Of a stretch of DNA of 64,000 bases, positions 1 to 9,106 are shown one piece after another (the stretch's first letter is position 1; each line of letters opens with the position of its first letter). The notes below the pieces were generated by a model. The model was not told the DNA's origin and made no database searches. It was given only the letters and a program-made list of their open reading frames with translations. Both the position numbers and the translations under genes were made by a program. This stretch comes from Burkholderiaceae bacterium. GTDB lineage: Bacteria > Pseudomonadota > Gammaproteobacteria > Burkholderiales > Burkholderiaceae. Location of the stretch: the NCBI GenBank assembly GCA_030151165.1, contig JASLEM010000454.1:1-64000 (forward strand). The letters run 5' to 3'.

Positions 1-1009
1 CGCTGATCGCAATGAACTCGCCTCGTCGCAAGCTGTCGATAAACGTGCCGTAGTCCAGCAGCGGCGTCACGCCGGCGAGCGATTCCACGCCCGACCGGAT
101 CCAGTCCCGATTGACGAAGAGGTTGCCGCTGTCGTGATCGACTGTCCCATATCCGACACGGCTCACGTTCAAGGTCGTGCCAAGAACAAGCGACCCTTCG
201 TAGCCCGCCTCGGCGGCGTCGGCCGCGTTGCCAAGGCGCCGCGACAAGTCGGCCAGCGCATCGCGCTGCACTTCCCGCACCTTGCTTTCCGTGACGTTGC
301 GGAAGTACACCGACACGCCTTCCGGCGCGGGAAACACGGTGGCCTCGTACCAACGTGCCTGGTTAGCGTAGTAGGCGGTGAATGAGGTCTTGACCCGCTC
401 GTCCATCGTCTGGTGGTAGCAGTTCCAGAACGGCGTGCCCTCGAGTCCCGGGTAGACCTCCCAGATGACGCGTCGCGTGAGCGAGCCGAGTTCGACGCCA
501 AGAATGCGGTGGGCTTCCGCATTCACGTAGCCGAAGCACCAGTTGCGATCGAGCGTGAAGAAGCCTTCGGTGATGCTCTCCAGGATCTCCACGGCGCTGC
601 GATTGGACTTGACGGTCGCTTCCTCGACCCGGTGCAGGATGTATTCGACGCGGCCGTCGTCGGCGAGCACCGGGATGTTCATCGGCGACCAGTAGCGCTC
701 CTCGAAGCCACCGCCCTCGGAGGCCGGCCGACGAACGTCGTAGCGCACGACCGGCATGCGATCGGGCTTGCGCGTCGCGAGCACCTGGCCCAGCGATGCG
801 CGAAGCGTCCGGCTGCCCACAGGGTCGACATCCGGGTTGTCCGGGAACACCTCGAGCAGCGGACGGCCGATAATGGACTCGTCCGAATGCGACGTCTTCA
901 AGTACTCCGCACTGGCCCCGAGGATCGTGTAGCCGGCGTCCGCGCTGAGTAGCACGAACATGCCGGGCGTCTCACGAAGCAATCGTTGCAGGTCGGTACT
1001 GTCGAGCAT
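1..1009 (-). CDS. PAS-PAS-GAF sensor protein, partial (C-terminus beyond left edge)
   Basis: Signal sensor, probably the N-terminal half of a histidine kinase or similar output protein; the effector domain lies outside the window. The reverse frame is open from an ATG at 1009 to the window edge (336 codons). It begins MLDSTDLQRLL with a PAS domain (about residues 1-130). A second PAS follows (about 140-255, with NWCFGYVNAEAHRILG). Then a GAF domain starts (about 260 onward: ADLSRRLGNA, VSRVGYGTVD, NRDWIRSGV, LDYGTFIDSLRRGE). This PAS-PAS-GAF order is common in Proteobacterial hybrid or HWE-type kinases. The ATG is the first in frame and no upstream Shine-Dalgarno stands out. No histidine box is visible, so kinase identity is inferred. 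Confidence 0.8.
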   Translation of the reverse strand, partial: MLDSTDLQRLLRETPGMFVLLSADAGYTILGASAEYLKTSHSDESIIGRPLLEVFPDNPDVDPVGSRTLRASLGQVLATRKPDRMPVVRYDVRRPASEGGGFEERYWSPMNIPVLADDGRVEYILHRVEEATVKSNRSAVEILESITEGFFTLDRNWCFGYVNAEAHRILGVELGSLTRRVIWEVYPGLEGTPFWNCYHQTMDERVKTSFTAYYANQARWYEATVFPAPEGVSVYFRNVTESKVREVQRDALADLSRRLGNAADAAEAGYEGSLVLGTTLNVSRVGYGTVDHDSGNLFVNRDWIRSGVESLAGVTPLLDYGTFIDSLRRGEFIAIS

Positions 1010-1231
1010 GACGGCAGGCGGTGGATGGCGCCCGCGACGTGCAGGCCTACCGGCTACTTTAGTTCACGCGTCAACTGCATCCCGCGCATGGGCAGCTATG
1101 CAGGCGATAGCGAACTGCCGGCCCGCACTGATGAGGATCAGCAACCGCTGCATAGGAGCCAGAGGCAAAGGGCCGAGGCGGCTTATCGGACGAAATCGGG
1201 AACACTCACCGCTCCATCCAGGGGCGAGTTC

Positions 1232-1456
1232 ATGAGGCACAAGCTAAGTCGGTCCGAGGTTCGCACAGGGGCAGCATCTCAACTGCTCGAGACGCTGCAC
1301 AGGTATGTCTACGCCAGGCCCTTTGATGTGAATGAAGATCTTCTATTCGAAGAAATTTCGCTCACGGAATACGCACTGAGCGCTCATGTTCCCTTCCGAG
1401 AACAGCACTTCACAAGCTGCTTTCTGACCTTGCTCACAACGACTGGTATGTCATGA
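1232..1456 (+). CDS. hypothetical small protein (74 aa), possible gene remnant
   Basis: Not recognised. The ORF starts MRHKLSRSEV after a GGGGCGAG stretch and ends at 1456. It is visibly less GC-rich than its neighbours, with codons such as TTT, GAA and ATT. Its stop overlaps the ATG of the next ORF (ATGA), which would suit a translationally coupled pair. The middle (NEDLLFEEISL) faintly recalls the acidic helix of acyl-carrier-like proteins, but there is no DSL phosphopantetheine site, so no function is claimed. It may be a decayed remnant in the gap between the PAS sensor and the next kinase. Confidence 0.3.
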   Translation: MRHKLSRSEVRTGAASQLLETLHRYVYARPFDVNEDLLFEEISLTEYALSAHVPFREQHFTSCFLTLLTTTGMS

Positions 1457-1584
1457 ACTATAACGACCTGGATTTTGCCCGGGATCTGCTGCCCGAGATT
1501 CGACAGTTCCTGCCATTCACGTTCAGTGAAATGCGGATGACCGTCAAGACCGTCCCTTGTCGACGCGCAAGGCCGCAGGCATGA
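1453..1584 (+). CDS. hypothetical 43-aa ORF overlapping the previous one
   Basis: Short ORF beginning MNYNDLDFARDLL and sharing ATGA with the stop of the preceding ORF. Base composition is lower in GC than the flanking kinases, as in its partner. Product unknown. It could be the second half of a broken gene, with the two ORFs together once forming a single reading frame. Support is only the overlap and the composition. Confidence 0.2.
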   Translation: MNYNDLDFARDLLPEIRQFLPFTFSEMRMTVKTVPCRRARPQA

Positions 1585-1605
1585 CGAGTTGATCCGCGCC
1601 CGACC

Positions 1606-3573
1606 TCAGCGACGCCATCGCTCGATCAACTTCTCCAGCGTCTCCAACGAGACGGGCTTCGCCACATGGGCCGCGAAGCCGGCGTCGAGCGCCCTGGCCT
1701 TGTCGGAGGCGAGGCCATAGCCGGTCAAGGCGACGAAGGTGGTTTTCGCCGCGTCGGCGCTCAGTCGAAGTCGGCGCACCAGTTCGTAGCCATCGATCGA
1801 CGGAAGCCCGATGTCGATCAACGCGATTTCGGGGTGGCGTTCATCGAACAGGCGCTGCGCCTCGTCAGGGTGATGCGCGATGCGGACGACATGTCCGCTG
1901 GCCGACAGCAGCGCCTCCAGCATCGCGGCGGCGTCTTCGTTGTCATCGACAACGAGCACGTCTTGCGGCGGTACCCGGGACGGGGGCTTGGCTGAAGCGT
2001 CGCCAGGCTGTCTCGCGATGTCGGCAGCCCGCGGCAGCCGAACCACGATCTCGGTGCCGCGACCCAGACCGTCGCTGAGTGCCTCCACCCGGCCGCCATG
2101 CAGCTTGACGATGTTGGCCACGATGCTCAGGCCCAGGCCAAGACCGCCCTGGGCCCGGTCGAGCGCTTGCGGGCCTTGCGTGAACATCTGGAAGATCGTC
2201 GGCAGGAACGCGGGCGCCAAGCCGATGCCGTTGTCGCGAATCCGGATGACAGCCACGTCGTCCTGGGCCTGGGCGGTGACATGAACGCGCGCTCCGGGCT
2301 CGGTGTACTTCGCCGCGTTGGCGAGCAGGTTGGACAGCACTTGCGTCATGCGTGCGGGATCGACGTCCAGCTCGAGATCGGGCGCGATATCCACGGCGAC
2401 CTCGTGCCGTCGCTGCGCCATCAACGGCTGCACCATCTCGAGGGCGCGCTGGACGAGCGTCGCCGCCGAGGTTCGTTGCTTCTCGAGGTCGATCTTGCCG
2501 CTGCTGATGCGCGAGACGTCCAGCAGGTCGTCGACCAGGCGGACCAGGTGCTGGGTCTGGCGGCGCAGGATGGCGAGCGACTGTTCCGGGTCGCCGACCT
2601 GGCGCTCGAGCAGCGTGATGGCGGTGACCATGGGCGCGAGCGGGTTGCGGAGTTCGTGGCCGAGCATCGCCAGGAACTCGTCCTTGACCACGCTGGCACG
2701 CTCCGCGGTGGCGCGGGCCTGCATCTCGCTGCGCAGCGACTGCTCGAGCGCGCTGACATCGCGCACCGTGCCGATCGCACGATACGGCCGACCGTCGACC
2801 TCGCGCAGGAAGTAGACGTGTTCGCGCACGTGGACGAAGTCGTCGCTCGCGGCGCGCAGGCGATATTGCGCGCTCCACGAGGAATCGCTGGCGGCCAGCG
2901 CGGTCTCAAGGGACGAGATGACGCGGTCGACGTCTTCGGGATGGATGCGCGCATGCCGCCAGTCGGGGCGTCGCGACACCCGCACCCGGCCGCCGAACAG
3001 CTGCTCCAGGTTGCCGCCCCACCAGACTTCGTCGAGCGCGATGTCCCAGTCCCACAGGCTTTCCTCCGTGGTCTCGGAGAACAGCTGCAGGCGTTCCTGG
3101 TCGCGGCGGGCGAGCGTGTGCAGCCACGCGGCCTCCATGGCCGGCCCGGTCAGGGACGCGATGGTGCGCAGGGTGTCGACGTCACCGTCGGCCGCCGTCG
3201 TGAGGCTGCCCGAGAGTCGTCCGCCCCGATTGCGCAGCGGGATCACGACCAGCGCCGTACACCCCTGCGTCGCGAGCGCGCGGAAGATGGATTCGGTCTC
3301 GGCGTCGCGCTGGACGACGAGCATTTCCGCTGCGAGCGAAACGCGCCGGTGGACCGCGAACAGGGCCGATCGCACGGCCGCCGGGAGCGGTGGATCGTGG
3401 GGGCCGGACGCCGCGAGCGTCGCGTGCTCCCACGGACGTCCAGGCAGGACATGGGCCGCGAACGCGGGCTTGCCCGAGACCTCTGCCGCGGCCTCGCAGG
3501 CGCGCGACAGCAAGGCCGCGTGCCCCGGCAGCGTGACCATGGCCTGCACGAAGCAGGTCAAATCGAAGGGCAT
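1606..3573 (-). CDS. hybrid sensor histidine kinase (GAF-PAS-HisKA-HATPase-REC)
   Basis: Predicted cytoplasmic hybrid kinase of 655 aa with no membrane segment. An N-terminal GAF-like region (about 15-150) is followed by a PAS_3-type domain (about 165-275). The HisKA dimerisation helix carries the phospho-acceptor His in MLGHELRNPLAP (about residue 300). The HATPase_c domain has NAAKYT, DNGIGL and GGLGLGLSI boxes. A C-terminal receiver (about 535-655) has the acidic pair in VVDDNED, the phospho-Asp in LIDIGLP and Lys in AKPVS. The gene starts 15 nt after the end of the MEDS-domain gene on the same strand, so the two form an operon in which MEDS may have supplied the input. Signal unknown. Confidence 0.92.
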   Translation of the reverse strand: MPFDLTCFVQAMVTLPGHAALLSRACEAAAEVSGKPAFAAHVLPGRPWEHATLAASGPHDPPLPAAVRSALFAVHRRVSLAAEMLVVQRDAETESIFRALATQGCTALVVIPLRNRGGRLSGSLTTAADGDVDTLRTIASLTGPAMEAAWLHTLARRDQERLQLFSETTEESLWDWDIALDEVWWGGNLEQLFGGRVRVSRRPDWRHARIHPEDVDRVISSLETALAASDSSWSAQYRLRAASDDFVHVREHVYFLREVDGRPYRAIGTVRDVSALEQSLRSEMQARATAERASVVKDEFLAMLGHELRNPLAPMVTAITLLERQVGDPEQSLAILRRQTQHLVRLVDDLLDVSRISSGKIDLEKQRTSAATLVQRALEMVQPLMAQRRHEVAVDIAPDLELDVDPARMTQVLSNLLANAAKYTEPGARVHVTAQAQDDVAVIRIRDNGIGLAPAFLPTIFQMFTQGPQALDRAQGGLGLGLSIVANIVKLHGGRVEALSDGLGRGTEIVVRLPRAADIARQPGDASAKPPSRVPPQDVLVVDDNEDAAAMLEALLSASGHVVRIAHHPDEAQRLFDERHPEIALIDIGLPSIDGYELVRRLRLSADAAKTTFVALTGYGLASDKARALDAGFAAHVAKPVSLETLEKLIERWRR

Positions 3574-3588
3574 CTGACCTGCGCTCGC

Positions 3589-4275
3589 CTAGGCCTGTGC
3601 CGCGGCGACGTCCCGGGTCAGGTTCGCGAGACGGGTTTCGAGGATGCCGCTCGTGCGATCCGCGGTCAGGAAGGCCTCGGGCGGGACGTAGTACATCTTC
3701 GAGTTGTCGAAGCCCTCGGTGTCCAGCAGCACGGACGGATGCGTGTGCAGCACGTCGAGCAGCAGGTCGGCATCGAAGCGGCGCTGGTCGTACTGGCAGA
3801 TGGAATAGCTCTTCACGCCGGTGGCGTAGAACTTGTTCAGCAAGGCCTCGTATTCGACCAGCCGCTCCGAGCCCGGGTCGCCAGCCAGCGCCCAGGCCAT
3901 CTCGCCGGTCACGCGCAAGGCGGCATAGCCGGCGTCCAGCGCAGCGGCGGTCTCGCGGCCGAGCATCTCGATCATCATGTCCGGCCGGAAGACGCCATCG
4001 ACGAGATAGACCTCCTTGGCGGACTGGATGACGAGCTGGCCGCTGGCCACTAGCGCATCGACGTCGATGCCGGCCTCCGACAGCGTGGCCCGCAGCCGAT
4101 CGGCGGTCTACAGGTGCACGAGATAGATCATCTTCTCGTGGCGATCGATGCCCAGCTGGACGAAGTCGATCACGATCCGCCGTTGGTCGGCGTCGCTGCG
4201 GAAGATGCCGCGGTCGTGATCGCCAGGCTGCATGCGTTCGAGCGCGGGCAGCAGGCTGATCTTTCCGGTACCCAT
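3589..4275 (-). pseudogene. MEDS-domain sensory protein interrupted by an in-frame amber codon
   Basis: MEDS (DcmR sensory) domain protein of about 228 codons. The start ATG at 4275 follows an AAGGAG Shine-Dalgarno and gives MGTGKISLLPALERMQPGDH, the usual MEDS N-terminus. The frame reads to a TAG at 4110-4108 (codon 56, after YLVHL). It then continues in the same frame with TADRLRATL and the rest of the domain (LRVTGEMAWAL, SERLVEYEALLN, CQYDQRRF), ending at 3589. A CAG to TAG change would explain the stop. The downstream part alone could start at an ATG or GTG near 4050. MEDS domains are thought to bind hydrocarbon derivatives next to kinases or regulators. The gene is a pseudogene, a sequencing error or a read-through case. 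Confidence 0.8.
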
Positions 4276-4475
4276 GCGATGCTCCTTCGGAGCGAGGTGA
4301 CAAAAGGTGGTGGATGCCGCCACGCCCGGAGCCGGCCGTTCGAGCCGATCGAGGTGGCATCGGTGCCTGCCTGTCCCGATCGATCGCCGCCACTGTCGCG
4401 CCGGCGCCGCTCGAGTCTGGCGACCAGGAAACCCGAGCCTAGAATGTCTTATCCCACCCACGTCGAGACGCTGCA

Positions 4476-5129
4476 ATGGACGACCAGACAGCCGAGCCTG
4501 ATCCCGTTGCGGTCGAGTCCGGCTCACCCGGCATCATCGCCATCGGCGCCTCCGCAGGCGGGCTCGAGGCGCTGAAGGAGTTCTTCGCAGCGGTTCAACC
4601 GGCGCTGGGCTTCGCGTACGTGGTCGTGACGCACATGCAGCGCGACCATGTCAGCCACATGGCCGAGCTGTTGAGCGGAGCCGGCCTGCTTCGCGCCACC
4701 GAGGCCGTCGACGGCGAGCGCGTCGAAGGGAACCGCATCTACGTGATCCCGCCCGCGGCGGCCATCAGCATCGATGCCGGTCGATTGATCGTCTCGCACA
4801 TCGACAAGCGGCCGCCCATGCCGAAGCCGATCGATTTCTTCATGGAGTCGCTCGCCGCGGACGCGGGCCCACGCGCCGCCGGCATCGTCCTGAGCGGCAC
4901 CGACCACGACGGTTCGATCGGCCTGCGAGCGATCAAGGCCGCCGGTGGATTGACGCTGGTGCAGAAGCCGGCCACGGCCCAGTATCCCGGCATGCCCAAC
5001 AGCGCCATCGATGCGGGCGTCGCCGACCTGGTGCGGGAGCCGCGCCTGATGCCCGAGGCGCTGCGCGACTACTTTCATTCGGCCAGGGAACTGGTCGAGC
5101 ACGACGGCCATCAACGAGGATGGAGATGA
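4476..5129 (+). CDS. CheB-type protein-glutamate methylesterase domain protein
   Basis: Stand-alone CheB methylesterase domain (217 aa) without a receiver. The catalytic triad is visible: Ser in IGASAGGLEAL, His in THMQRDH and Asp in SGTDHDGSIG. ATG at 4476 gives MDDQTAEPDP. In related proteins this domain is fused to a CheR domain, PAS domains and a kinase. Here the frame ends in DGHQRGWR at 5129, while the adjacent frame carries NEDGDEAALGLNAVL, which is what normally joins CheB to CheR. A one-base insertion near 5108 would separate them, so this is probably the first part of a frameshifted CheBR-PAS-kinase gene, although coupled translation of two polypeptides is possible. It is divergent from the MEDS gene across a 200-bp gap. 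Confidence 0.88.
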   Translation: MDDQTAEPDPVAVESGSPGIIAIGASAGGLEALKEFFAAVQPALGFAYVVVTHMQRDHVSHMAELLSGAGLLRATEAVDGERVEGNRIYVIPPAAAISIDAGRLIVSHIDKRPPMPKPIDFFMESLAADAGPRAAGIVLSGTDHDGSIGLRAIKAAGGLTLVQKPATAQYPGMPNSAIDAGVADLVREPRLMPEALRDYFHSARELVEHDGHQRGWR

Positions 5130-5151
5130 AGCCGCCCTGGGGCTGAACGCC

Positions 5152-8100
5152 GTGCTGGCCGTCGTCCTGACCCGCACCGGACACGACTTCCGCTGGTATC
5201 GCCCCGGCATGCTGCGCCGACGCCTGCGCCGGCGAATGAGCCTGCATCGACTGGTCAAGGTGGCGGACTACATCACGCTGCTGGAGCAGTCCAAGGACGA
5301 GATCGAGGCGTTGAAGGGAGAGTTCCTCATCGGCGTCACCGACTTCTTCCGCGACGCCGATGCCTGGCAGCAGCTCGCCGACGAGGTGGCGCCGCAACTG
5401 ATGGCCGGGCGCCAGCCCGACGACGCGCCCGTCCGCGTCTGGACGCCGGGTTGCGCGACCGGCGAGGAGACGTATTCCGTCGCCATGCTGCTGCTCGAAC
5501 ACGCCAAGGGCGCGGAGGACACCCAACCCGTCCAGGTGTTCGGCACGGACATCGATCTCGACGCGCTCAACGTCGCGCGCGCCGGCTCGTATCCCGAAAG
5601 CATCGTCTCGAGCGTGTCGCCCGAGCGGCTGGCGCGCTTCTTCGAGCGACGCGGCGATCGCTACGTCGTGCGCAAGCGCCTGCGCGAGTCGGTGCTGTTC
5701 GCGCCGCAGAACCTGATCCGCGACACGCCGTTCTCGCGGCTCGACATGGTGGTCTGCCGCAACCTGCTGATCTATTTCGAGCCCGCCCTGCAGATGCGCG
5801 TCCTGGAGCTGTTCCACTTCGCATTGAAGCCGCGCGGGCTGCTGGTGCTGGGCAAGGCCGAATCCATCGGCGCCCACACGGGGCTGTTCGAGCCGATCTC
5901 CGCCTCGCGGCGCGTGTTCCGCCGCATCGGTGGCCGCACGCACCTGCCCTCCGGGTTCATCGGCAACGACGCCAGCAACGTCGCGCGGTGGGGCCAGGTT
6001 CGCCGCGGGGCAGAGCCGCGCATCACGAATGCCGAGTGCCTGCGGACGCATCTCGGACCGCGCGAGCCGACCGCTGCCGTGCTGGTCGACCGCGACGGCC
6101 GCGTCCTGTTCTTCCACGGCAGGATCGGGCAATTCCTGGAGCCACAGGGCGAAGCCGCGCTCGACCTGGCGACGCTCCTGCGCTCCGAATTCCGCGGTGG
6201 CGTGCGCCGCTTGTTGCGCCAGGTCGCGGCCGACGGGATGTCGCACCGCCATCAGGCGCTGCTGGGCGCCGGTGCCGACGTGAAGCAGGTCGAGATCGAA
6301 GCCGAGGCGGTGCACGCGAGCCAGCACGAGGGGGCCATCGCGGTCCTGTTCAAGCTGCTCGAAGGGGATGCGACGGGCAACTGGAGCGTGTCGCAGACGT
6401 CGCCGATCGTGTTGCCGAGCGAACGGGAAATGGACGACACGCGTCGCGAACTGGCGCTGGCGCTGGAAGACGCCGAGCGCAGCAACGACGACCTGCGGCT
6501 CGCCAACGAGGAGTCGCTCGCGCTGAACGAGGAACTGCAGTCCTCCAACGAGGAGCTCGAGAGTTCCAAGGAAGAACTGCAGTCGCTCAACGAGGAGCTG
6601 GCGACGGTCAACGCGCAGCTCGAGGACAAGATCGCGGAACTGGCGCGTAACCACGACGACCTGAACAACTTGCTGTCCAGCACCCACGTGGCGACCGTGC
6701 TGCTGGATCGGGACTTGAAGATCCGACGCTTCACGCCGTCCGCGCTCTCGATGTTCACGCTGCAGCCCGGAGACGAGGGGCGACCGCTGTCGGACATCTC
6801 GCGCCGCACCGAGGATGCTTCCTTCAATGCGCACCTGGCAGACGTCCTTCGATCCGGCGAGGCCATCGAAGCCGAGGTCCGCGCCCAGGACGGCCGGTCG
6901 CTGCTGCGGCGCGTCCTGCCCTACCGATCGGCCAATTCGACGCTCGAAGGAGTCGTCGTCACCTACATCGACGTGACGCAACTGCAGCAGACGGCGCAAC
7001 AGGCGCGCCATCTGCTCGCGGCGCTCGCGGACTCGAACGACGCCGTCATGACCTACGGCCTCGACGGAACGATCCTCTCCTGGAACGAGGGCGCTCGCAA
7101 GGCGTACGGGCTCGAGAAGCCGCGCGACGAAGGCGCGAACCTGCTCGCCCATGTGCCGCCTGGCCAGGAAGCCGCCGTGAGGGCGTTCCTGCGCAACGCG
7201 ATCGACGATCCGCAACACGGCACGGAGGCCGCTGAACGATTGGCGGCGGACGGGTCGCGCCTGAATGTCTCCGTGACGGCGACCGCGTTGCGCGACGACG
7301 CGGGCAAGCCGTACGCGATCCTTTCCACGGAGCGCGACGTCACGAGCCAATTGCGCCAGGCGACCGAAGTGCGCTTCCAACAGCTGGCCGACGACATCCC
7401 TGCGCTGCTTCGCGTGGAGGATGCCGCAGGTCACGCGCTGTTCGTGAATCGCGCGTTCGCCGAATTCATCGGGCGTGATCGCGATCCATTGCTCGGCAAC
7501 GGTTGGCTGGAGTTCGTCCATCCGGCGGAGCGCGCCGCCTACCTGGACCTGATGGCCAGACCGCGCGCCGAACGCATCGGCGTCGAGTTCGACTTCAGGC
7601 TGCGCCGGCATGACGGCGACTATCGCTGGATGCGATCGGTCAGCGTGCCGCACGCCGACGCCGTCGATCACGAGCATGAACTGGTGACCTTGACCCTGGA
7701 CGTCGAGGACCGCACGCGCGCCGAGAACGCGCTGCGCGACGCCGACCAGCGCAAGGACGAATACCTGGCCATGCTCGCGCACGAACTTCGCAACCCGCTC
7801 GCCCCGATCCGCAACGCCGTGGGCATCCTGTCGCTGACCCAGCAGGCCGATCCGAAATCCGAATGGGCGACCCAGGTGATCGGCCGGCAGACTGCGGCGA
7901 TGGCGCGGCTCCTCGACGACCTGCTGGACGTCTCGCGCCTGGCTCAGGGCAAGGTCGCACTCGCGCTCGCGCCGCTGGATGTCGCGCTCCTGGTGGAGAG
8001 TGCCGTCGAGACCAGTCGCCCGCTCATCGACGCCAAGTCGCAGGAACTCGTCGTCGAGCTTCCCAGGCAGCCGCTGGTCGTGCTGGGCGACCTCCTGCGT

Positions 8101-8850
8101 CTCTCGCAGGTGCTGGCGAACCTGTTGAACAATGCGGCCAAGTACACCGATCGAGGCGGTCGCATCGACGTGAACGCCGCCGCACTTCCGAACGGACGCA
8201 TCGGCATCCGGGTGCGCGACAACGGCACCGGCATCGCGGCGGACATGCTGCCGAAGGTCTTCGACCTGTTTGCCCAGGCCGATCGGACACTGGATCGCGC
8301 GCACGGAGGCCTGGGCCTGGGCCTGACGCTGGCTCGCAAGCTCGTCGACATCCACCACGGCGAGATCACCGCCGCGAGCGACGGCATCGGCAAGGGCAGC
8401 GAATTCGTGGTGACGCTGCCCGCCTTGTCGGGAAGCAGGCAGCCCGGCGGCGTCGCAAGCGGCAAGCCGGGATCGGAGGCCCAGGCAGCGCGCCGGGTGC
8501 TTGTCGTCGACGACAACTTCGACGCGGCGGAAAGCCTGGCCATCATGCTGCGGTTGCACGGCCACGACGCCCGCGTCGCGACCAGCGCTGCCTCCTGCCT
8601 GGAGATGCTGGACGAGTTCGTGCCCGACGCCTTCGTCCTCGACATCGGCTTGCCCGGGATGAGCGGCTTCGAGCTGGCGAAGGCCTTGCGCGCGCGGCCC
8701 GAGTTCGCGAAGGCCGACCTGATCGCGCTGACAGGCTACGGCCAACCCGAGGATGTCGAGCGCATCCGCGCCGCGGGGTTCAACTGCCACCTCGTGAAGC
8801 CGGCTTCGCCGGAGGCCGTCGAGACGTGCCTCAATGCGCGGACGGTCTGA
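5152..8850 (+). CDS. CheR methyltransferase-PAS-hybrid histidine kinase
   Basis: Large cytosolic signalling protein (1232 aa from the GTG at 5152; the true N-terminus probably lies in the CheB frame upstream). Domain order: CheR N-terminal helices (LRRRLRRRMSL); CheR SAM-binding domain (about 65-260: VWTPGCATGEE, GTDIDLDAL, CRNLLIYFEP); a PAS-like segment; a coiled coil of NEELQSSNEELES type (about 435-500); three PAS domains (about 505-860); HisKA (phospho-His in MLAHELRNPL); HATPase_c (NNAAKYT, DNGTGI, GGLGLGLTL); and a receiver (VVDDNFDAAES, phospho-Asp in VLDIGLP, Lys in VKPAS). CheR-kinase fusions are known in Proteobacteria and are usually not part of a flagellar cluster. No chemotaxis receptor or CheA is nearby, so its input and target are unknown. 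Confidence 0.9.
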   Translation: MLAVVLTRTGHDFRWYRPGMLRRRLRRRMSLHRLVKVADYITLLEQSKDEIEALKGEFLIGVTDFFRDADAWQQLADEVAPQLMAGRQPDDAPVRVWTPGCATGEETYSVAMLLLEHAKGAEDTQPVQVFGTDIDLDALNVARAGSYPESIVSSVSPERLARFFERRGDRYVVRKRLRESVLFAPQNLIRDTPFSRLDMVVCRNLLIYFEPALQMRVLELFHFALKPRGLLVLGKAESIGAHTGLFEPISASRRVFRRIGGRTHLPSGFIGNDASNVARWGQVRRGAEPRITNAECLRTHLGPREPTAAVLVDRDGRVLFFHGRIGQFLEPQGEAALDLATLLRSEFRGGVRRLLRQVAADGMSHRHQALLGAGADVKQVEIEAEAVHASQHEGAIAVLFKLLEGDATGNWSVSQTSPIVLPSEREMDDTRRELALALEDAERSNDDLRLANEESLALNEELQSSNEELESSKEELQSLNEELATVNAQLEDKIAELARNHDDLNNLLSSTHVATVLLDRDLKIRRFTPSALSMFTLQPGDEGRPLSDISRRTEDASFNAHLADVLRSGEAIEAEVRAQDGRSLLRRVLPYRSANSTLEGVVVTYIDVTQLQQTAQQARHLLAALADSNDAVMTYGLDGTILSWNEGARKAYGLEKPRDEGANLLAHVPPGQEAAVRAFLRNAIDDPQHGTEAAERLAADGSRLNVSVTATALRDDAGKPYAILSTERDVTSQLRQATEVRFQQLADDIPALLRVEDAAGHALFVNRAFAEFIGRDRDPLLGNGWLEFVHPAERAAYLDLMARPRAERIGVEFDFRLRRHDGDYRWMRSVSVPHADAVDHEHELVTLTLDVEDRTRAENALRDADQRKDEYLAMLAHELRNPLAPIRNAVGILSLTQQADPKSEWATQVIGRQTAAMARLLDDLLDVSRLAQGKVALALAPLDVALLVESAVETSRPLIDAKSQELVVELPRQPLVVLGDLLRLSQVLANLLNNAAKYTDRGGRIDVNAAALPNGRIGIRVRDNGTGIAADMLPKVFDLFAQADRTLDRAHGGLGLGLTLARKLVDIHHGEITAASDGIGKGSEFVVTLPALSGSRQPGGVASGKPGSEAQAARRVLVVDDNFDAAESLAIMLRLHGHDARVATSAASCLEMLDEFVPDAFVLDIGLPGMSGFELAKALRARPEFAKADLIALTGYGQPEDVERIRAAGFNCHLVKPASPEAVETCLNARTV

Positions 8851-9106
8851 GGAACCGCATCCGCTGGGTCGTCAGCCGACTTCGATTCCAAGGCGACCTC
8901 ACGCCACGCAAGCACCCCAGCGCACGTCGGCTGGCTGACAGCTTGCCCGGGCAAAGCCGTGGGGTCGAGCTTCTGACACGTCGCGCGCTGCTCGTCGACT
9001 TCCCCGGAAGCCCGCCGTCATCGGCGTGGGGCGCAGCGACCGGCGCGACTGGACGCAGCCGTCGGCCATCAAAGTGCCGCGACGGGACCCGGCTCATCAT
9101 CGCGGG

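Noticed and set aside
4933..8790. Minus-strand ORF of about 1285 codons
   Set aside because: Shadow of the CheR-kinase gene. It has no recognisable domain and is rich in His, Arg and Gln.
8858..8935. Inverted repeat GTCAGCCGAC/GTCGGCTGGCTGAC after the CheR-kinase gene
   Set aside because: The arms are imperfect, more than 60 nt apart and not followed by a T-run, so a terminator is not supported.
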